This document shows positions 33,293 through 46,134 of a DNA stretch of 64,000 nt, one piece after another. Origin of the DNA: Glandiceps talaboti (taxonomy: Eukaryota > Hemichordata > Enteropneusta > Spengelidae); the NCBI RefSeq assembly GCF_964340395.1, contig NC_135562.1, positions 12,346,543 through 12,410,542 on the forward strand. The letters are read 5' to 3'. Within the stretch, counting starts at the first letter, position 1, and every line of letters starts with the position of its first letter. Under the pieces are notes generated by a model, which was not told the origin of the DNA, did not search any database, and was given only the letters and a program-made list of their open reading frames with translations. A program made the translations under genes and the position numbers.

Positions 33293-33841
33293 GTGTTTAC
33301 TAATAAATTCCACAAAAAATTTCATTGTGGATAATTTGAATGGCTGTAATAATTTTGTGATGACTCAGTTACTATAAATAGTTATATGTCTTGAATAATT
33401 ACATTGTACTATTGTCTCTTTGTGATACCAAATATTCAAAACATCTCAATGGTGTATGATTTAATCCCAAACTCATTTGTTAGAATTTTGTCAAACTGTT
33501 GTAAATCAGGTATACACAGTGAATGAACAGGTCACTATATTGAAGGACAGATGCACGTTTTTATATAATGTACAATGGTACACTTTTATTATAGTATTTC
33601 CCTGGGGGTATGTGGTAATATTCAATTAACATTTATTAGTTATCAGATTATTACATACCATTTTTGGTACTCAAGTGCTATGAAACTACCAGCTTTTTTT
33701 GATAAACATTGGTACATTTTAAAATGAGGTGTGTGTGGGTGGGTGGGTGAGGGGGGAGTAGTATTTGATTATTAGCAGACAGTCTAGTCATTTTGGTCAT
33801 ATACCTGTTTATTGATTTACAGTGAGACATTCTATAAGACA
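33293..33841. other. No gene seen
   Basis: AT-rich, with a GTGGGTGGGTGGG stretch near 33733-33750. Confidence 0.5.
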
Positions 33842-33905
33842 TGGGGTGGGGGTGGGGTGGGGTTAGGGGTGATATGGGGTGGGGGTGCGGTGGGGTTAGG
33901 GGGGA
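33842..33905 (+). repeat. G-rich duplicated tract
   Basis: TGGGGTGGGGGTG...GTGGGGTTAGGGG occurs twice, about 36 bp apart, with many G runs of 4-6. Quadruplex potential on the plus strand. Confidence 0.85.
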
Positions 33906-34329
33906 TATTTTATCAATATGTAATAGTAAGTCGTTTATTCAGTACATTAGGCCATCAGCCCCTTTGTACAAAATGAAAATAAATATAAGAATAAATATAT
34001 ATACAAAAATGTATTTTATCAATATTGAACTGCCTAGTGACTGTGACGGTGCTACGTTTATTGATAACAATCATATTAATTTATAAAACATATAATTTTC
34101 AGGTGATATATTTAAAAAAATACAATAAGTGCTGACAAGTACCACACATTATATTAGCCAATAAGTGTAAATTGATGATATGATGATGTCAAATTAAATA
34201 TAACTGATTAAATTTCAGTGAAATCAATCAGCTGTAGTAATTGAATTGAACAAAAAACTGGAATTTACGACATGTTTGACACGGAAGACTGGTTTTTTGT
34301 AGAAACAATAGATTATGTACTAGATGCAA
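33906..34329. other. No gene seen
   Basis: Very AT-rich, no structure noted. Confidence 0.5.
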
Positions 34330-34700
34330 GCTATTCTCCAATATTGCTGTTGTTCAGCCAAGGAAAGTTACTCATGACCTAAGGGTTTTGTCACTACGAA
34401 TCTAGCAACTCGTAGTGACAAAGCCCCTTAGGTCGCTTGTATTTTCCAGCTGAATGAAGCAAAATATTGTAGAATAACTTAATTATACAAGTGCCAGTAA
34501 TATCGAAGAAAAATTGGGGAAAGTAATGGTAATTTGGAATGTTTTGACTCATATTTTGAACAGAGCAGAACCAGTGAATCAGATACAGACATGCGTCGTC
34601 GTGACATACAAAATGTACATGTAGACAGATGTTGTCATGACATTGAAAGACCAAGATATAAATTCCATATTTATGGCTTACGCATGGTATAATAATGTTA
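34330..34700 (-). mobile_element. Palindromic MITE-like element, family A, copy 5
   Basis: The cleanest hairpin core of the six: GACCTAAGGGTTTTGTCACT to AGTGACAAAGCCCCTTAGGT at 34376-34434, with a loop of about 10 bases. The minus-strand left end reaches TTATACCATGCGTAAGCCAT near 34693. The frame at 34394-34654 (-) is element sequence. Confidence 0.88.
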
Positions 34701-35089
34701 CATCATGTATATAAAATATAGAGATTTATACCATATTTTTCATACAATACCCAAAATGAGAAAAAAAAACATAATTTTGCTTTTGGCCAGCAACCAACTT
34801 AAAATTTTTTTTCATTTGTCTATTTTGTTTTTGTACAAAGCTTTATTACTCACAGGGAAGATACTGCTGTCATTAAGTAATTTCTATTTCACGTGTCATT
34901 GTGTTCCAAAAGTTCCTATATTATTTATTCATTTTCTTCTTGAATGATAGATGGTGGCCATCTTCTTAAGAAATAAATTTAATAACTGATTGAATACTAG
35001 TGTTATATCATAGCCTAGTTTAAATTTCCACTTGCTGTAAGTAGATAGTAATTTTCGATCAGATAAACAACTTACAATATACATTTACT
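34701..35089. other. No gene seen
   Basis: AT-rich. The 80-codon frame at 34705-34947 is F/L/K-rich and unsupported. Confidence 0.5.
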
Positions 35090-35450
35090 GAAATTTTTTA
35101 ACGTACCAATAATTAGACATTGTACATGTTAATTAGAGGTCAATTTTATCCATAAATAGTAAAGTAACAGGTTGAAGTAATGATCACGTTTTGGGTGCTG
35201 ATTTTGGGGTGCGGACCTAAAATTCGAAAATTAATTGGATTCATTGTACCATGCTATGTGTAAAGCTATATGGATACATTCACTCGCAGGGTATTCAACA
35301 CGGTTCAGGGTATATGATATGATATTATGAGTAAGTTATATTTCTGACAAAACCGTTCCAAGAACATTCCAGTCGCAGCTAGGGCAGCTCTATTTTCTCG
35401 TAATAATAATTGTAAATGTCAAAATATATTAAATTTAATATTTGTAAAAT
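35090..35450 (+). repeat. Diverged dispersed repeat, family I, copy 1
   Basis: Collinear with 58520-58960. Shared landmarks in order: CGTACCAATAATTA, TTTTGGGGTGCGGACCTAAA, TTCATTGTACC, GGTATTCAACACGGTTCAGG, GAGTAAGT, CCGTTCCAAGAACATTCCAG and GCAGCTAGGGCAGCTC. Identity is perhaps 65-70 percent by eye. Confidence 0.6.
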
Positions 35451-35784
35451 AGAATTACAGTTTTTGGACTAACCCGTTGGAAACATATGTTGTGCAGATT
35501 AATCCTTCATAAAGCATTGGAAATTTGTTTGATGATATTTAGTTACATAAAATATGAAAACATATATTGTAAATTATTGCGCATTTTTGAGATGGTACAT
35601 GTATGTGATAATTGATGTCTAGTTACTAGCTTTTATCATATTCGATTGGTAATTTGTCAACTTTTATGTTTGGAAAATATTTTGATTATTAGATGGTTTG
35701 AGTATATATTTAATAGAAAATGACATCTCTTTTAATGAATGTTGTATTTGTAATACACTTCTAATTCACAAAGTGAAAGTACAG

Positions 35785-35916
35785 ATGTGTGTGTGTGTAT
35801 GTATGTATGTGTATGTATATATGTGTGTATGTATGTATGTATGTATGTATGTACATGTATGTGTGTGTGTATGTATGTATGTATGTAAGTACATGTATGT
35901 ATGAATGTATGTGTGT
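35785..35916. repeat. (GTAT)n/(GT)n microsatellite
   Basis: Interrupted TATG and TGTG tetramers. Frames on both strands ([12 protein letters not shown]) are artefacts. Confidence 0.95.
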
Positions 35917-36189
35917 AAACTTAAGGTGTTCAATTGCATACTTTTAAAATATTTCATTTTGACTCAGTAAAGTAAAATGTATTGGTATAATATATGTCAC
36001 AAATGTGCCAACGTCCTCCTACCAAATAAACTTAATATTAATAAATTCATATTTTGTTAAATATCATTTGTAAAATATCTTAAGTGTATCATGGGAGATT
36101 AAGATACATATAGTTATTAAAAAATAAGTACACTTACAAATTAAGGGGTAAACTATCTATAACTTCTTTTTTTTAAAATATATTTTTGA

Positions 36190-37700
36190 AATGAAGGTAA
36201 GTCTGGTAATGTCCATGTGACATGATGAAATTTGTCAAATTTTATATGAAAATTGTTGTGAAATATTTAAATTTCATGGAATTATGAGTATATGTAAACA
36301 ACATGATTGCAAAATGTGTAAAATTGTGTATTTTCATGTAAAATAAAAATATAGAATAATTGAAAAAATATAGCTTGAGAGTATGGGTATATGCAATATG
36401 ATAATCTCAACTAAGAAAGTAATAAAACATATTTGTAAAATACATCAATTTCCTAGTTGTGGTTATGCTTGAAATTTTACATTTTGAAAATATTCTATAA
36501 TTAATTAACTTAAAATTGAAGTATAGGTATTTGTAGTGAGGTAATGTCCATTTATATTGTATAAAGTAGTACTACAAAATGGTAAAGTATTAAATTTAAA
36601 TATTGTAAATATTAATGTGGAAAGTGTTAAGTTACAGTATGGATATATGTAGTGAGGTAATGTCCATTTATATTATATAAAGTATACTGTAAAATGTGTA
36701 AAATGATAAAAGTGTTAAGTTACAGTATGGATATATGTAGTGAGGTAATGTCCATTTATATTATATAAAGTATACTGTAAAATGTGTAAAATGGTATTAA
36801 GTTTTAATATTGTAAATATTAATTTGGAAAGTGTTAAGTTACAGTATGGATATATGTAGTGAGGTAATGTCCATTTATATTATATAAAGTATACTGTAAA
36901 ATGTGTAAAATGGTATTAAGTTTTAATATTGTAAATATTAATTTGGAAAGTGTTAAGTTACAGTATGGATATATGTAGTGAGGTAATGTCCATTTATATT
37001 ATATAAAGTATACTGTAAAATGTGTAAAATGATAAAAGTGTTAAGTTACAGTATGGATATATGTAGTGAGGTAATGTCCATTTATATTATATAAAGTATA
37101 CTGTAAAATGTGTAAAATGATAAAAGTGTCAAGTTACAGTATGGATATATGAAGTGAGGTAATGTCCATTTATATTATATAAAGTATACTGTAAAATGTG
37201 TAAAATGATAAAAGTGTTAAGTTACAGTATGGATATATGTAGTGAGGTAATGTCCATTTATATTATATAAAGTATACTGTAAAATGTGTAAAATGATAAA
37301 AGTGTTAAGTTACAGTATGGATATATGTAGTGAGGTAATGTCCATTTATATCATATAAAGTATACTGTAAAATGTGTAAAATGATAAAAGTGTTAAGTTA
37401 CAGTATGGATATATGTAGTGAGGTAATGTCCATTTATATTATATAAAACATACTCTGTAATATGTGTAAAATGGTATTAAATTTAAATATTGTAAATATT
37501 AATTTGGAAAGTGTTAAGTTACAGTATGGATACATGTAGTGAGGTAATATCCATGTACAAAGTAAATATTAAAAATATATGAATTATTTGAATTTTATGG
37601 AAATATGGGTATATATAATGTTAACACCCACTTACAAAATCAAATACTAAAATGTGTGAAATTTTTTATCTTTGTAAAATTCTAATTTTTAAACTTAATT
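36190..37700. repeat. Tandem array with two unit lengths, 88 and about 119 bp
   Basis: GTAATGTCCA anchors fall at 36541, 36657, 36745, 36864, 36983, 37071, 37159, 37247, 37335 and 37423, then GTAATATCCA at 37544. Spacing is 116, 88, 119, 119, 88, 88, 88, 88, 88, 121. Long units carry an extra 31-bp block (TTTTAATATTGTAAATATTA) that short units lack. Recognisable but decayed units flank the core at 36190-36530 and 37560-37700. Confidence 0.95.
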
Positions 37701-38361
37701 AACTATGTGTTGATAATGTAATGATAGTAACGTTGACTTACCACACATATACAATGTCACTGTAGTGATATGAGATACTGTCACATTCCATTGATTGTGA
37801 ACCGATGACAGGAAACTATATTTCTGTACCTATGTTGAATGATGTATAGAAATCCATGTGCTGTACCAACAGTTTACACTCTAACACTGTACACTTAATA
37901 ACATGTGTGTATGTTAAGATATTCACCACCTACACAAAATTTGGCTTCCTCTCAGACTAATTTGCATATGTCAAACTGCCCACTGTCTATTTCTTTTTTT
38001 TTTCTCCTTTTTTTTTGTTTGGTTGATCACAAACAACATCCGCCCCCTTATATTTGACTTCCTCTCCCTGAAGTCTGTAAATCGTCATGACAACTAATAG
38101 ACGTTTTTGACCATCCTATAAAGATACAGGAGAGTATTATGAGGGCACAAATTTGTTTTCATTTTTTTTTCGTTAATTTTTTTAATTATTTTTTTTAAAA
38201 TGAAATATTTTTAAAAGCAGTGGTTTGTGTTAATAAACGTTTATTGGAATGATGCCAGTTGTTAGATTATGTCATCTGTCTGTCTGTCTCTGTCTGAGGC
38301 TCATACACCTGTGGTCATGTCTCTTGTTTACTGGATTTTCAAGGATCGCTGAGATAATTCC
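37701..38361. other. No gene seen
   Basis: AT-rich with several T runs (37991-38018, 38164-38190) and a TCTG run at 38275-38295. Confidence 0.5.
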
Positions 38362-38807
38362 ATGGAATTGATGACAACTTCCCGACTAACAATACATACT
38401 TCATTACATTCCATACAGATTTACAAACAGGTATGGAATGATAAGGAAGTATGTTCTGTAAACGGGACGGTTTGGTTGGCTCTTCCTTCATCACTTTGGC
38501 ATGTCCTATATGTCTCCAGTGATTCCAGACAAATGGATAGTGTTATCAATTTTTCCATCAACCTTCTGGCATATGTCTCCACTGATTCCAGGAAACAGAG
38601 TAATGGAATGACATGCTGGAATTATCTTCGCCATTCCGGTCTCTCTATCGCCATTGATTCATGTCAACTGACTGCTTGCTGTTTTACGAACATCTCCATC
38701 ACCATTTCCAGCCTCTCTTTTCCTCCAAGTCCGAGAGCTTCTGTTCATCTGTTCTCGGTTAATTCCCTATTTAGACATGCAGGATACGTTAATATACAAA
38801 CACACAC

Positions 38808-38840
<33 letters not shown>

Positions 38841-38841
38841 A
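38362..38841 (+). other. Longest open frame (159 codons), probably not a gene
   Basis: Runs from ATG at 38362 into an AC/TA microsatellite, where it reads [13 protein letters not shown] before the stop, an unlikely natural C terminus. Internally, TATGTCTCCACTGATTCCAG-like DNA recurs at about 38508 and 38572, giving SSDSRQ and STDSRK. No domain, signal peptide or splice context is recognised. If any part is coding, it is the less repetitive first 140 codons. Confidence 0.2.
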
Positions 38842-38842
38842 T
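38799..38842. repeat. AC/TACA/TA microsatellite
   Basis: AC, then TACA, then TA units. Confidence 0.95.
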
Positions 38843-39517
38843 AATTAAACATCTGTGATATTCTAAAAATCGGAAAAGCATCTCAACACGAGTACCCATC
38901 CATACAGCAAATTTCAACCACTGAACCCAATGCACAATTGCTTAACACTTACCCACGAAACGAAACGTACACATTTGGACCACATCTTTAAATAGAGTGA
39001 AATGAACATTTAAATAAATCTTAATACGGGAGATAACAATTGGATACTTCAATTGCAGTTAAACAAGAAGGCAGTGAGCTGTGGATGGATGTGTAGGGCT
39101 AATGATGTCAGCCCTAATACACCCACTCACTCATGCAGCTTATACACGTCACTCCTCCATATTCCATTCGTAGATAAAGCTCAAAAAAAAAAAAGTTGAC
39201 AACACATACAACTACAGATGGTTCAATTCTCTGTATTAATTACTAATAGTCAGGTACATATTTATTACTTCTAGATAGACATCAATTAAATGTCATATAA
39301 ATGTCATTTCAGAATTTATCATGAGTATTCTGTTAATTATTACAAATGAATCCTATACAATTTTGTGGATGTATATCTGTAGAATGTTTTAATTTTATTT
39401 AGAACTACGCCGCGCCTTGGTGTTTTTAACTGATGCCTCTTTTCTACTCAAAACAGTCAAATGAAAATAAGAATTTTATGATTTATTAAGAAGAGAGAGA
39501 AAAGAATATGAAAAATA

Positions 39518-39520
<3 letters not shown>
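38843..39520. other. No gene seen
   Basis: Contains a small hairpin AGGGCTAATGATGTCAGCCC at 39097. Otherwise featureless. Confidence 0.5.

Positions 39521-39605
<85 letters not shown>
39521..39605. repeat. (CT)n microsatellite
   Basis: About 40 CT units with a TTCTC end. Confidence 0.97.
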
Positions 39606-39606
<1 letters not shown>

Positions 39607-40360
39607 TGAAACTAAAAATACTCATAGTTTATGTTCAACAATTAGAACAGGAAAACTGCTTGTATGGTTCTTTTGAATTTTGTGGTTGGCGTTTAAACAT
39701 TGTAGATTCATTTCACATTAAATATTTAAAATCTGGTTTCCAAGAAAAGTGATATATATATTAAATATGACATACTTTTATCTTCAATTACCATCACTAT
39801 TTCTATTGTATAATAATGATGTTTTATATAAAAATTTACAAGACCCCATTTTAAAATAAAAAGATGTAAATGTGTTCATTTTAATAAAATAAAGTAAGAT
39901 AGGAAAATTCATGAATTACATTGTCATTAAGCAAATGTAATTTCAATATTATTATTTTTTAAATTTGTGTTATTTATTACGATATTGTTAATATAATTAA
40001 AGATTATTAGTAAATTTGTATAATTCAGGTAATTATTTTCAACGATATAGAACTAATAATTTTAGGAAATATTGAAATTTTATATAATATCTAAAATATT
40101 TGTCTTACAATATTTCTATTTTAACATAACACCAGATTATAATTAATAATTTTAAAAAAAATACTCTAATACTTAATGTAAAGGTAGTGACAACTTTATG
40201 AATGTTTAAGCAATTTGTTGAAATTTGATCTTTTGAAATTGATTTATGAACACAAATTCTAAATATAGAAAATTTGTTGAATTTGATAGCATGTGACCTT
40301 ATACACGTATACATCTACTATACAACTGGAGGTTCACCACGACAACAGTGACATACTCAC
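39606..40360. other. Very AT-rich, no gene seen
   Basis: Among the most AT-rich stretches here. The minus frame at 40105-40314 is unsupported. Confidence 0.5.
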
Positions 40361-40508
40361 CTCATGAATATTCATGAGTCTGTGTAATCCATTTCATTCA
40401 TGCCCGCAGACTGGTGTTGTTATTCAAATGAGGATTACTAGTTTTACCACCGGAAATATACCGATGCTTGATAATACAGCTGACGCAGTTCTGTGATGAC
40501 GACACACA
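40361..40508 (-). other. Candidate non-coding or terminal exon, 148 bp
   Basis: On the minus strand a strong acceptor (CCATTCATTATTTTCAG) ends at 40509 and a consensus donor (GAG then GTGAGT) begins at 40360. The segment is less AT-rich and has more CpG than its flanks. All three frames contain a stop before the donor. One reads CVSSSQNCVSCIIKHRYISG before TGA. It could be an untranslated exon, a last coding exon with a chance donor, or coincidence. Confidence 0.22.
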
Positions 40509-41111
40509 CTGAAAATAATGAATGGAAACATATGTAACTTAGCGTAAATATGGTCTGTGTATGTATGCGTGCGTGTGTGTGTGTGTAACCACGAGAAACA
40601 TATCACGTATTACACCAGCAAATTTATGTATAGTAACTCTGAATAGAGTACTCGTTGTTCTTATTTGTAAGTCCTTAACCCACTCACTATCAATACTCAA
40701 AGCCAATAAATTTTATTCAAAAATTTGCTCTGTTCCAACAGGTTTCCTCCTCGTTGGATTTCCTGTTTCTGACATTTCTGTTTATTTTTACAACATTAAT
40801 TTGTCAAAGGAGTATTTCATCATATAAGAAAAAATCTCCGTAATTATGAAATTAATTTGTAATTAACACATATGTCGCAAAAGTCAAGAGTTTCTCAACA
40901 AATAAAAATGTACATATAAAATGCATCACACATTTTTTTTTTAGATTAATATTTAGGTATATTTATATTTATCTTATTGTTTCACCAAATTCTTTCAATT
41001 TTAATTAAACCAAACCAGTCGTTCTATTTTTAGATGACAACAAATTTGTTATTTTACAAAATGATGGTAGTTGTATGCTGGTAATGTTCTTTATGACCCA
41101 TAACATTTATT
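40509..41111. other. No gene seen
   Basis: Short GT run at 40569-40586. The 88-codon plus frame at 40561-40827 starts in that run and is not supported. Confidence 0.5.
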
Positions 41112-41145
41112 GGTGAATGAATGAATGAATGAATGAATGAATGAG
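41112..41145. repeat. (TGAA)n microsatellite
   Basis: About eight GAAT units. Confidence 0.95.
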
Positions 41146-41254
41146 TATAAAGTTTTGACTCATTGTTATGTGATATTTTTGGCAAAATTGCAAAATTGTC
41201 ATCAAAGGGTATGAATCAGAAGATAACAAATATGCTATTTTTTAGGAGTGACAC

Positions 41255-41450
41255 GTGTAAACTATATGATATTACAAATATCTAAATTATTTTGTGACAC
41301 TTTAATAATAGCACATAACATCACAAATATGCTAATTATATTGTGACACTAGCACATGACATCCCAAATATGTAAATTTCTATAACACTAATATGCATGA
41401 CATCACAAGTATTTTAATAATGATGACATCACAAATTACATCATCAGTAT
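41255..41450. repeat. Degenerate ~50-60 bp repeat
   Basis: Four blocks share CACATRACATCACAAATATG and TTTTGTGACACT-like parts (41268, 41313, 41345, 41396). Heavily diverged. Confidence 0.55.
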
Positions 41451-41826
41451 GGAAATGATTGTGAGTGAAAATTTGCAGATATTTGATTATGATTACAGAT
41501 TCATTTAAAGAAAAAAATTCTTCAAAATGATACTTTTTATGATATACCTAGAATTGTGAGTTGGTTATGAAGTGAATAAGTTTGTGTTTTTAGGAACAGA
41601 TTGGCAAACAAAATTCACCAGTTTTTAGTTTGAGAATTTACATTACAGAAAATCAATCCCAAGAAATGCCAAGAGATGTTTACTATAAATGCCCTTGGTT
41701 GCCTCCCTTATTGGGACAATAGATGACCCCACTTTGACCTCATGAACTTTGACCCAACCTGTATAATATGTTCATGACTTTAAAAAATTTGAATTTATAT
41801 ATACATTTTAATAGAAATTTTCAATG

Positions 41827-41828
<2 letters not shown>

Positions 41829-41895
<67 letters not shown>
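41829..41895. repeat. (TA)n microsatellite
   Basis: About 33 TA units, self-complementary and cruciform-prone. Confidence 0.97.
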
Positions 41896-41897
<2 letters not shown>

Positions 41898-42534
41898 TAT
41901 ATATATGGGGTGCAATGGGTTAATAAAAATATTGCTGAGAGTAGTATGGAAATAGGCACAAAATTGAGAAAGTGGGTGTTTTTTTACCATTACTTCTGTC
42001 TCTTATCTATATCACTTGTGTTCAAGATGTTTTGGATGAAAGGTTTTGTAAGTAAAGTGACTGTCACTTTCATCAATTTGCAGTCGACATTTTAAAGACT
42101 AATTTGCTTTTCTGTTCAGATCTTTTCTTCCTATTGTATTCTTAGACTATTATTATATTCAAGTACTGAATCATGTCCTTTTTTGCTTTGTGTGCATTCT
42201 TTTGAATTTTCACCTTTTCGTTCATTTTAAATTTGTAAACTCATTCATTTATGCGTGCTTTGGTGTACAATACATGTAGTCGGACTCTCCGGCCATTTTT
42301 GTACTCGTCTACAGATCTTCATTTTCAGTGGCACAATCACTTATTCTGTCTCATTTACATTAAAACTCAGTATGCAGACATCAACACAATCAATGTGGAT
42401 AACTTTATCCTCAAGGAATTAATCTCGTGAATAGAAACATCGGTCAGACAGAAATAGAGAATTCTACATTTGTTGATATTTATTTAAATGACATCACTTT
42501 TTGACCAAAAATTCTACAACGATGCATATATTAG

Positions 42535-42900
42535 GTATACTTCTATGTTTCTAGTCTAAAAATAATCTGAAATATGCAAATAAGTTATGGATTGGCAATA
42601 ATTTCTGTTTCTGAAAGTTGACACTTTTAAAATTAAATTTTAACATCAACTCATCAATAAGACAAACTTCTATTTTACTAGTCTAAAATGGGTCTAAAAT
42701 ATACGAATAAATTATGGAGTAACTGCAATTTCTGATTGTATAATTTTGGCAGGAAATAATCTGATTTTAAACGTTAGCACTTCTAAACCAAAATTTTGAT
42801 TGAACTGATGATATGCCAGTGTAAGGGATCTTCCTAATCAAAAGTGAATTTGAAATAAATGGTATGTCACTGACTGATAGCAATTTCCAATCGAACAATT
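42535..42900. repeat. Diverged ~127-bp tandem repeat
   Basis: CTTCTATGTTTCTAGTCTAA (42541) and CTTCTATTTTACTAGTCTAA (42668) start two units that share AAATATRCRAATAARTTATGG and TAATTTCTG-like parts. A third, weak unit follows near 42830. Confidence 0.65.
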
Positions 42901-43421
42901 TGATAGGAAATTGCTATTTAATACACCAAAATTGAGATATTGGTTCTTTAATAATTATTTTCCTTTTTTGCAAAATACAGTTGATGTTCCAAAATCGAGT
43001 TTTGAACATAATGTTTGCAGAAAATTGCCTGTTTTTCAATGAATTAGTAATTTATCCTGTTTGAGGCAGACATTCATAATACTCTTAATTAGAAACAAAA
43101 AAAGTAATAGTTTCACTTTTACAGGATTTTGATTTGAAGGAAACCGTAGTTATTCTTTAATTCTTTCAAATTTTATAAAAAATCTGAGTTTTTAAATATG
43201 CATTTGCACTGGATTTATGTAATTTTGACAGAAAAAAGGACATTGGGGGAAAAGCGCAAAATAAGTTGATAGAACTGAAGTTTGTATATAGTACACAGAA
43301 AGTCAAGTTGAAAGGTATCATTTCACTGAAAGTTATATATTAAATATTATAGATTACAAAAATGAAAAGAATGAAGAGAAAGGTAGTTTATAAGTTAAAT
43401 GCAATATATTGGATCACTTAC
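42901..43421. other. No gene seen
   Basis: AT-rich DNA. A minus-strand donor at its right edge belongs to the next entry. Confidence 0.5.
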
Positions 43422-43502
43422 CTGATCAATTCCGACTATGTAAACCCTTCTACACCACTTTGCAGTCACAGGTGTTTTGGTAGATATGATATCCAAATCC
43501 CT
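43422..43502 (-). other. Candidate internal exon, 81 bp (27 codons)
   Basis: A perfect donor (CAG then GTAAGT) starts at 43421 on the minus strand. An AG acceptor (CCAATACATAG) ends at 43503. The enclosed frame is open: RDLDIISTKTPVTAK then WCRRVYIVGIDQ, a composition unusual for noncoding AT-rich DNA. 81 bp is a whole number of codons. The acceptor has a poor pyrimidine tract. An overlapping alternative frame from ATG at 43575 reads MSFQEYRQNFEPPP but stops before the donor. Family not recognised. Confidence 0.3.
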
Positions 43503-44270
43503 CTATGTATTGGATAATGACATATGCCTGCAGTGGTGGTGGTTCAAAGTTCTGCCTGTACTCTTGAAATGACATGTTGCGTTGTCGTGTGTTGTATTGC
43601 GTTGGTGTGTCGGTGTACGTTTACAACATACCAATCACCATAACAAAGTACATATGGATATCAGCACTGTACTTATATCTGAATGAGAAAAAAAAACAGA
43701 ATTTATAAGTGAAAAGTTAGCATCGAGAGTCTTGTGTTACAGCTACAGCTCCAAGGTTTGAGTCTCTAGTTCTCACAATAGTGCCGTCTTGTCTGTACAT
43801 GTGGCACCATAAGGATTTAACATAGGGTCATTCTTTGCTCCAGACCAACTTTTTTTTCTACACGTACCTCCGCCTGACAACTGCTCTTATCAACAAATTT
43901 TAACCCCTAATCGAAAATGTCGCTTTCAGAACAGTGTAAATTTATCAACACATTTCTTGCATAACAGGTGAAAAAATATGAACACTTTTGAACTAATTTG
44001 ACAGGTGTACATAGACTTTACTAGGCAAATATGAGGTCAGGAAATATGAAAATTTAGAATGAGTTGATAATATAAATTATTATACATGTATCAGCTGTTC
44101 TGACAGACGTGATAAATCTGTCACCAAGTAATAGTTATGTCAACGTGTCAAACTTAAACGAGAAAACACAGTCATTCAGATATTCATGTTAACATGTCCG
44201 TTCAACGTATGAGTAATGTAAAAGAGAATTTAGTAACTAGGTGTTCAGACCAGATCCAGAAGAGAGCTAG
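43503..44270. other. No gene seen
   Basis: Contains a GTTGCGTTGTCGTGTGTTGT low-complexity patch at 43576-43620. Confidence 0.5.
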
Positions 44271-44284
44271 CTGATTCTGAATGT

Positions 44285-44465
44285 TTTGTGTGCCATTGAT
44301 GTAAATTAAAAGGATGACAAAATAAGTGAGTGTGACAAATTCACAGCTGTATGACAAAATCAGGACAGTACGGAGCAGAAGCCCGAAAGAAAATGAGCTA
44401 AGTTTGGTGTGCCATTGACGTAAATTTAAGGATGATGAAATAAGTGAGGCTGACAAACACATTTA
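44285..44465. repeat. ~120-bp tandem duplication
   Basis: TGTGCCATTGATGTAAATT with GGATGACAAAATAAGTGAG at 44289 recurs at 44409. An 86-codon minus frame (44202-44462) spans both and repeats FVILLIYINGTQ-like residues. It is not supported as a gene. Confidence 0.75.
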
Positions 44466-45516
<1,051 letters not shown>

Positions 45517-45825
45517 AGTGCTATTAATAGTTGCTAAATCTAAAACCGGTTATTTTTTTTTAGTTACAGATGTGATTATCTCTAACTGAGATAGTAAATA
45601 CTCAGCAAACATATTTTTTCAAATTTGACACTCCTGACCAAATGATTTTTTTAACTTTTAAAAGCCAATATTCTGACCTTAAACTATATGGAAAAAAAAT
45701 TGGAGACAGTTGTTGCTTTATCAATAGAGTGAATTGTAAAATTGAAAAAAAAAAGCGTCTCAAATACAAAAATCTAGTGATACTTGGAGAAATGCTGTGA
45801 TAACGATATAAATTGATATATTATA

Positions 45826-46131
45826 GATAAATTGATGACAGTTATAAATGATACAAGCAAGCTAACGTCCATTATTAGTCTATTAAGCGCCGTACAGCAG
45901 AATGCAATGGAGAAAATTCTAGAGCACTTACTTACACTGTTATGGCAGGAGCAAAATGAAACCATTCCAGGTGGAGCAATCAAAACCCGATAAGCAATTG
46001 ATGAAGTGGCATCCCTTCTGAGATTGGCTTTAAAAAATGAAGAGATTTGGGTTGCTCATCTTTCTACGGAGGCTGTAATTCGTGTAACTGATGTTGGTCA
46101 AGTAGCACTCACCCAGCCCATCCTATGCAGC
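45826..46131 (+). pseudogene. Coding-like frame of 102 codons broken by one TAA
   Basis: From just after TGA at 45814-45816, one frame stays open apart from TAA at 45991-45993 and ends at TAG 46132-46134. Left half: amphipathic helices, e.g. LTSIISLLSAVQQNAMEKIL then EHLLTLLWQEQ. Right half: AIDEVASLLRLALKNEEIWV and AHLSTEAVIRVTDVGQVAL. It is rich in L, E, A, Q and V in a region that otherwise codes K, N, I, Y and F. AG at 45825-45826 could be an acceptor and GTAAGT at 46181 a donor. The helical pattern suggests an alpha-helical domain of unknown family. Most likely a decayed exon or element protein. Confidence 0.4.
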
Positions 46132-46134
46132 TAG

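Noticed and set aside
38362-38841. 159-codon frame as a real gene
   Set aside because: Its end is an AC/TA microsatellite, it contains an internal diverged repeat, and no domain or splice context is seen. Kept only as a low-confidence entry.
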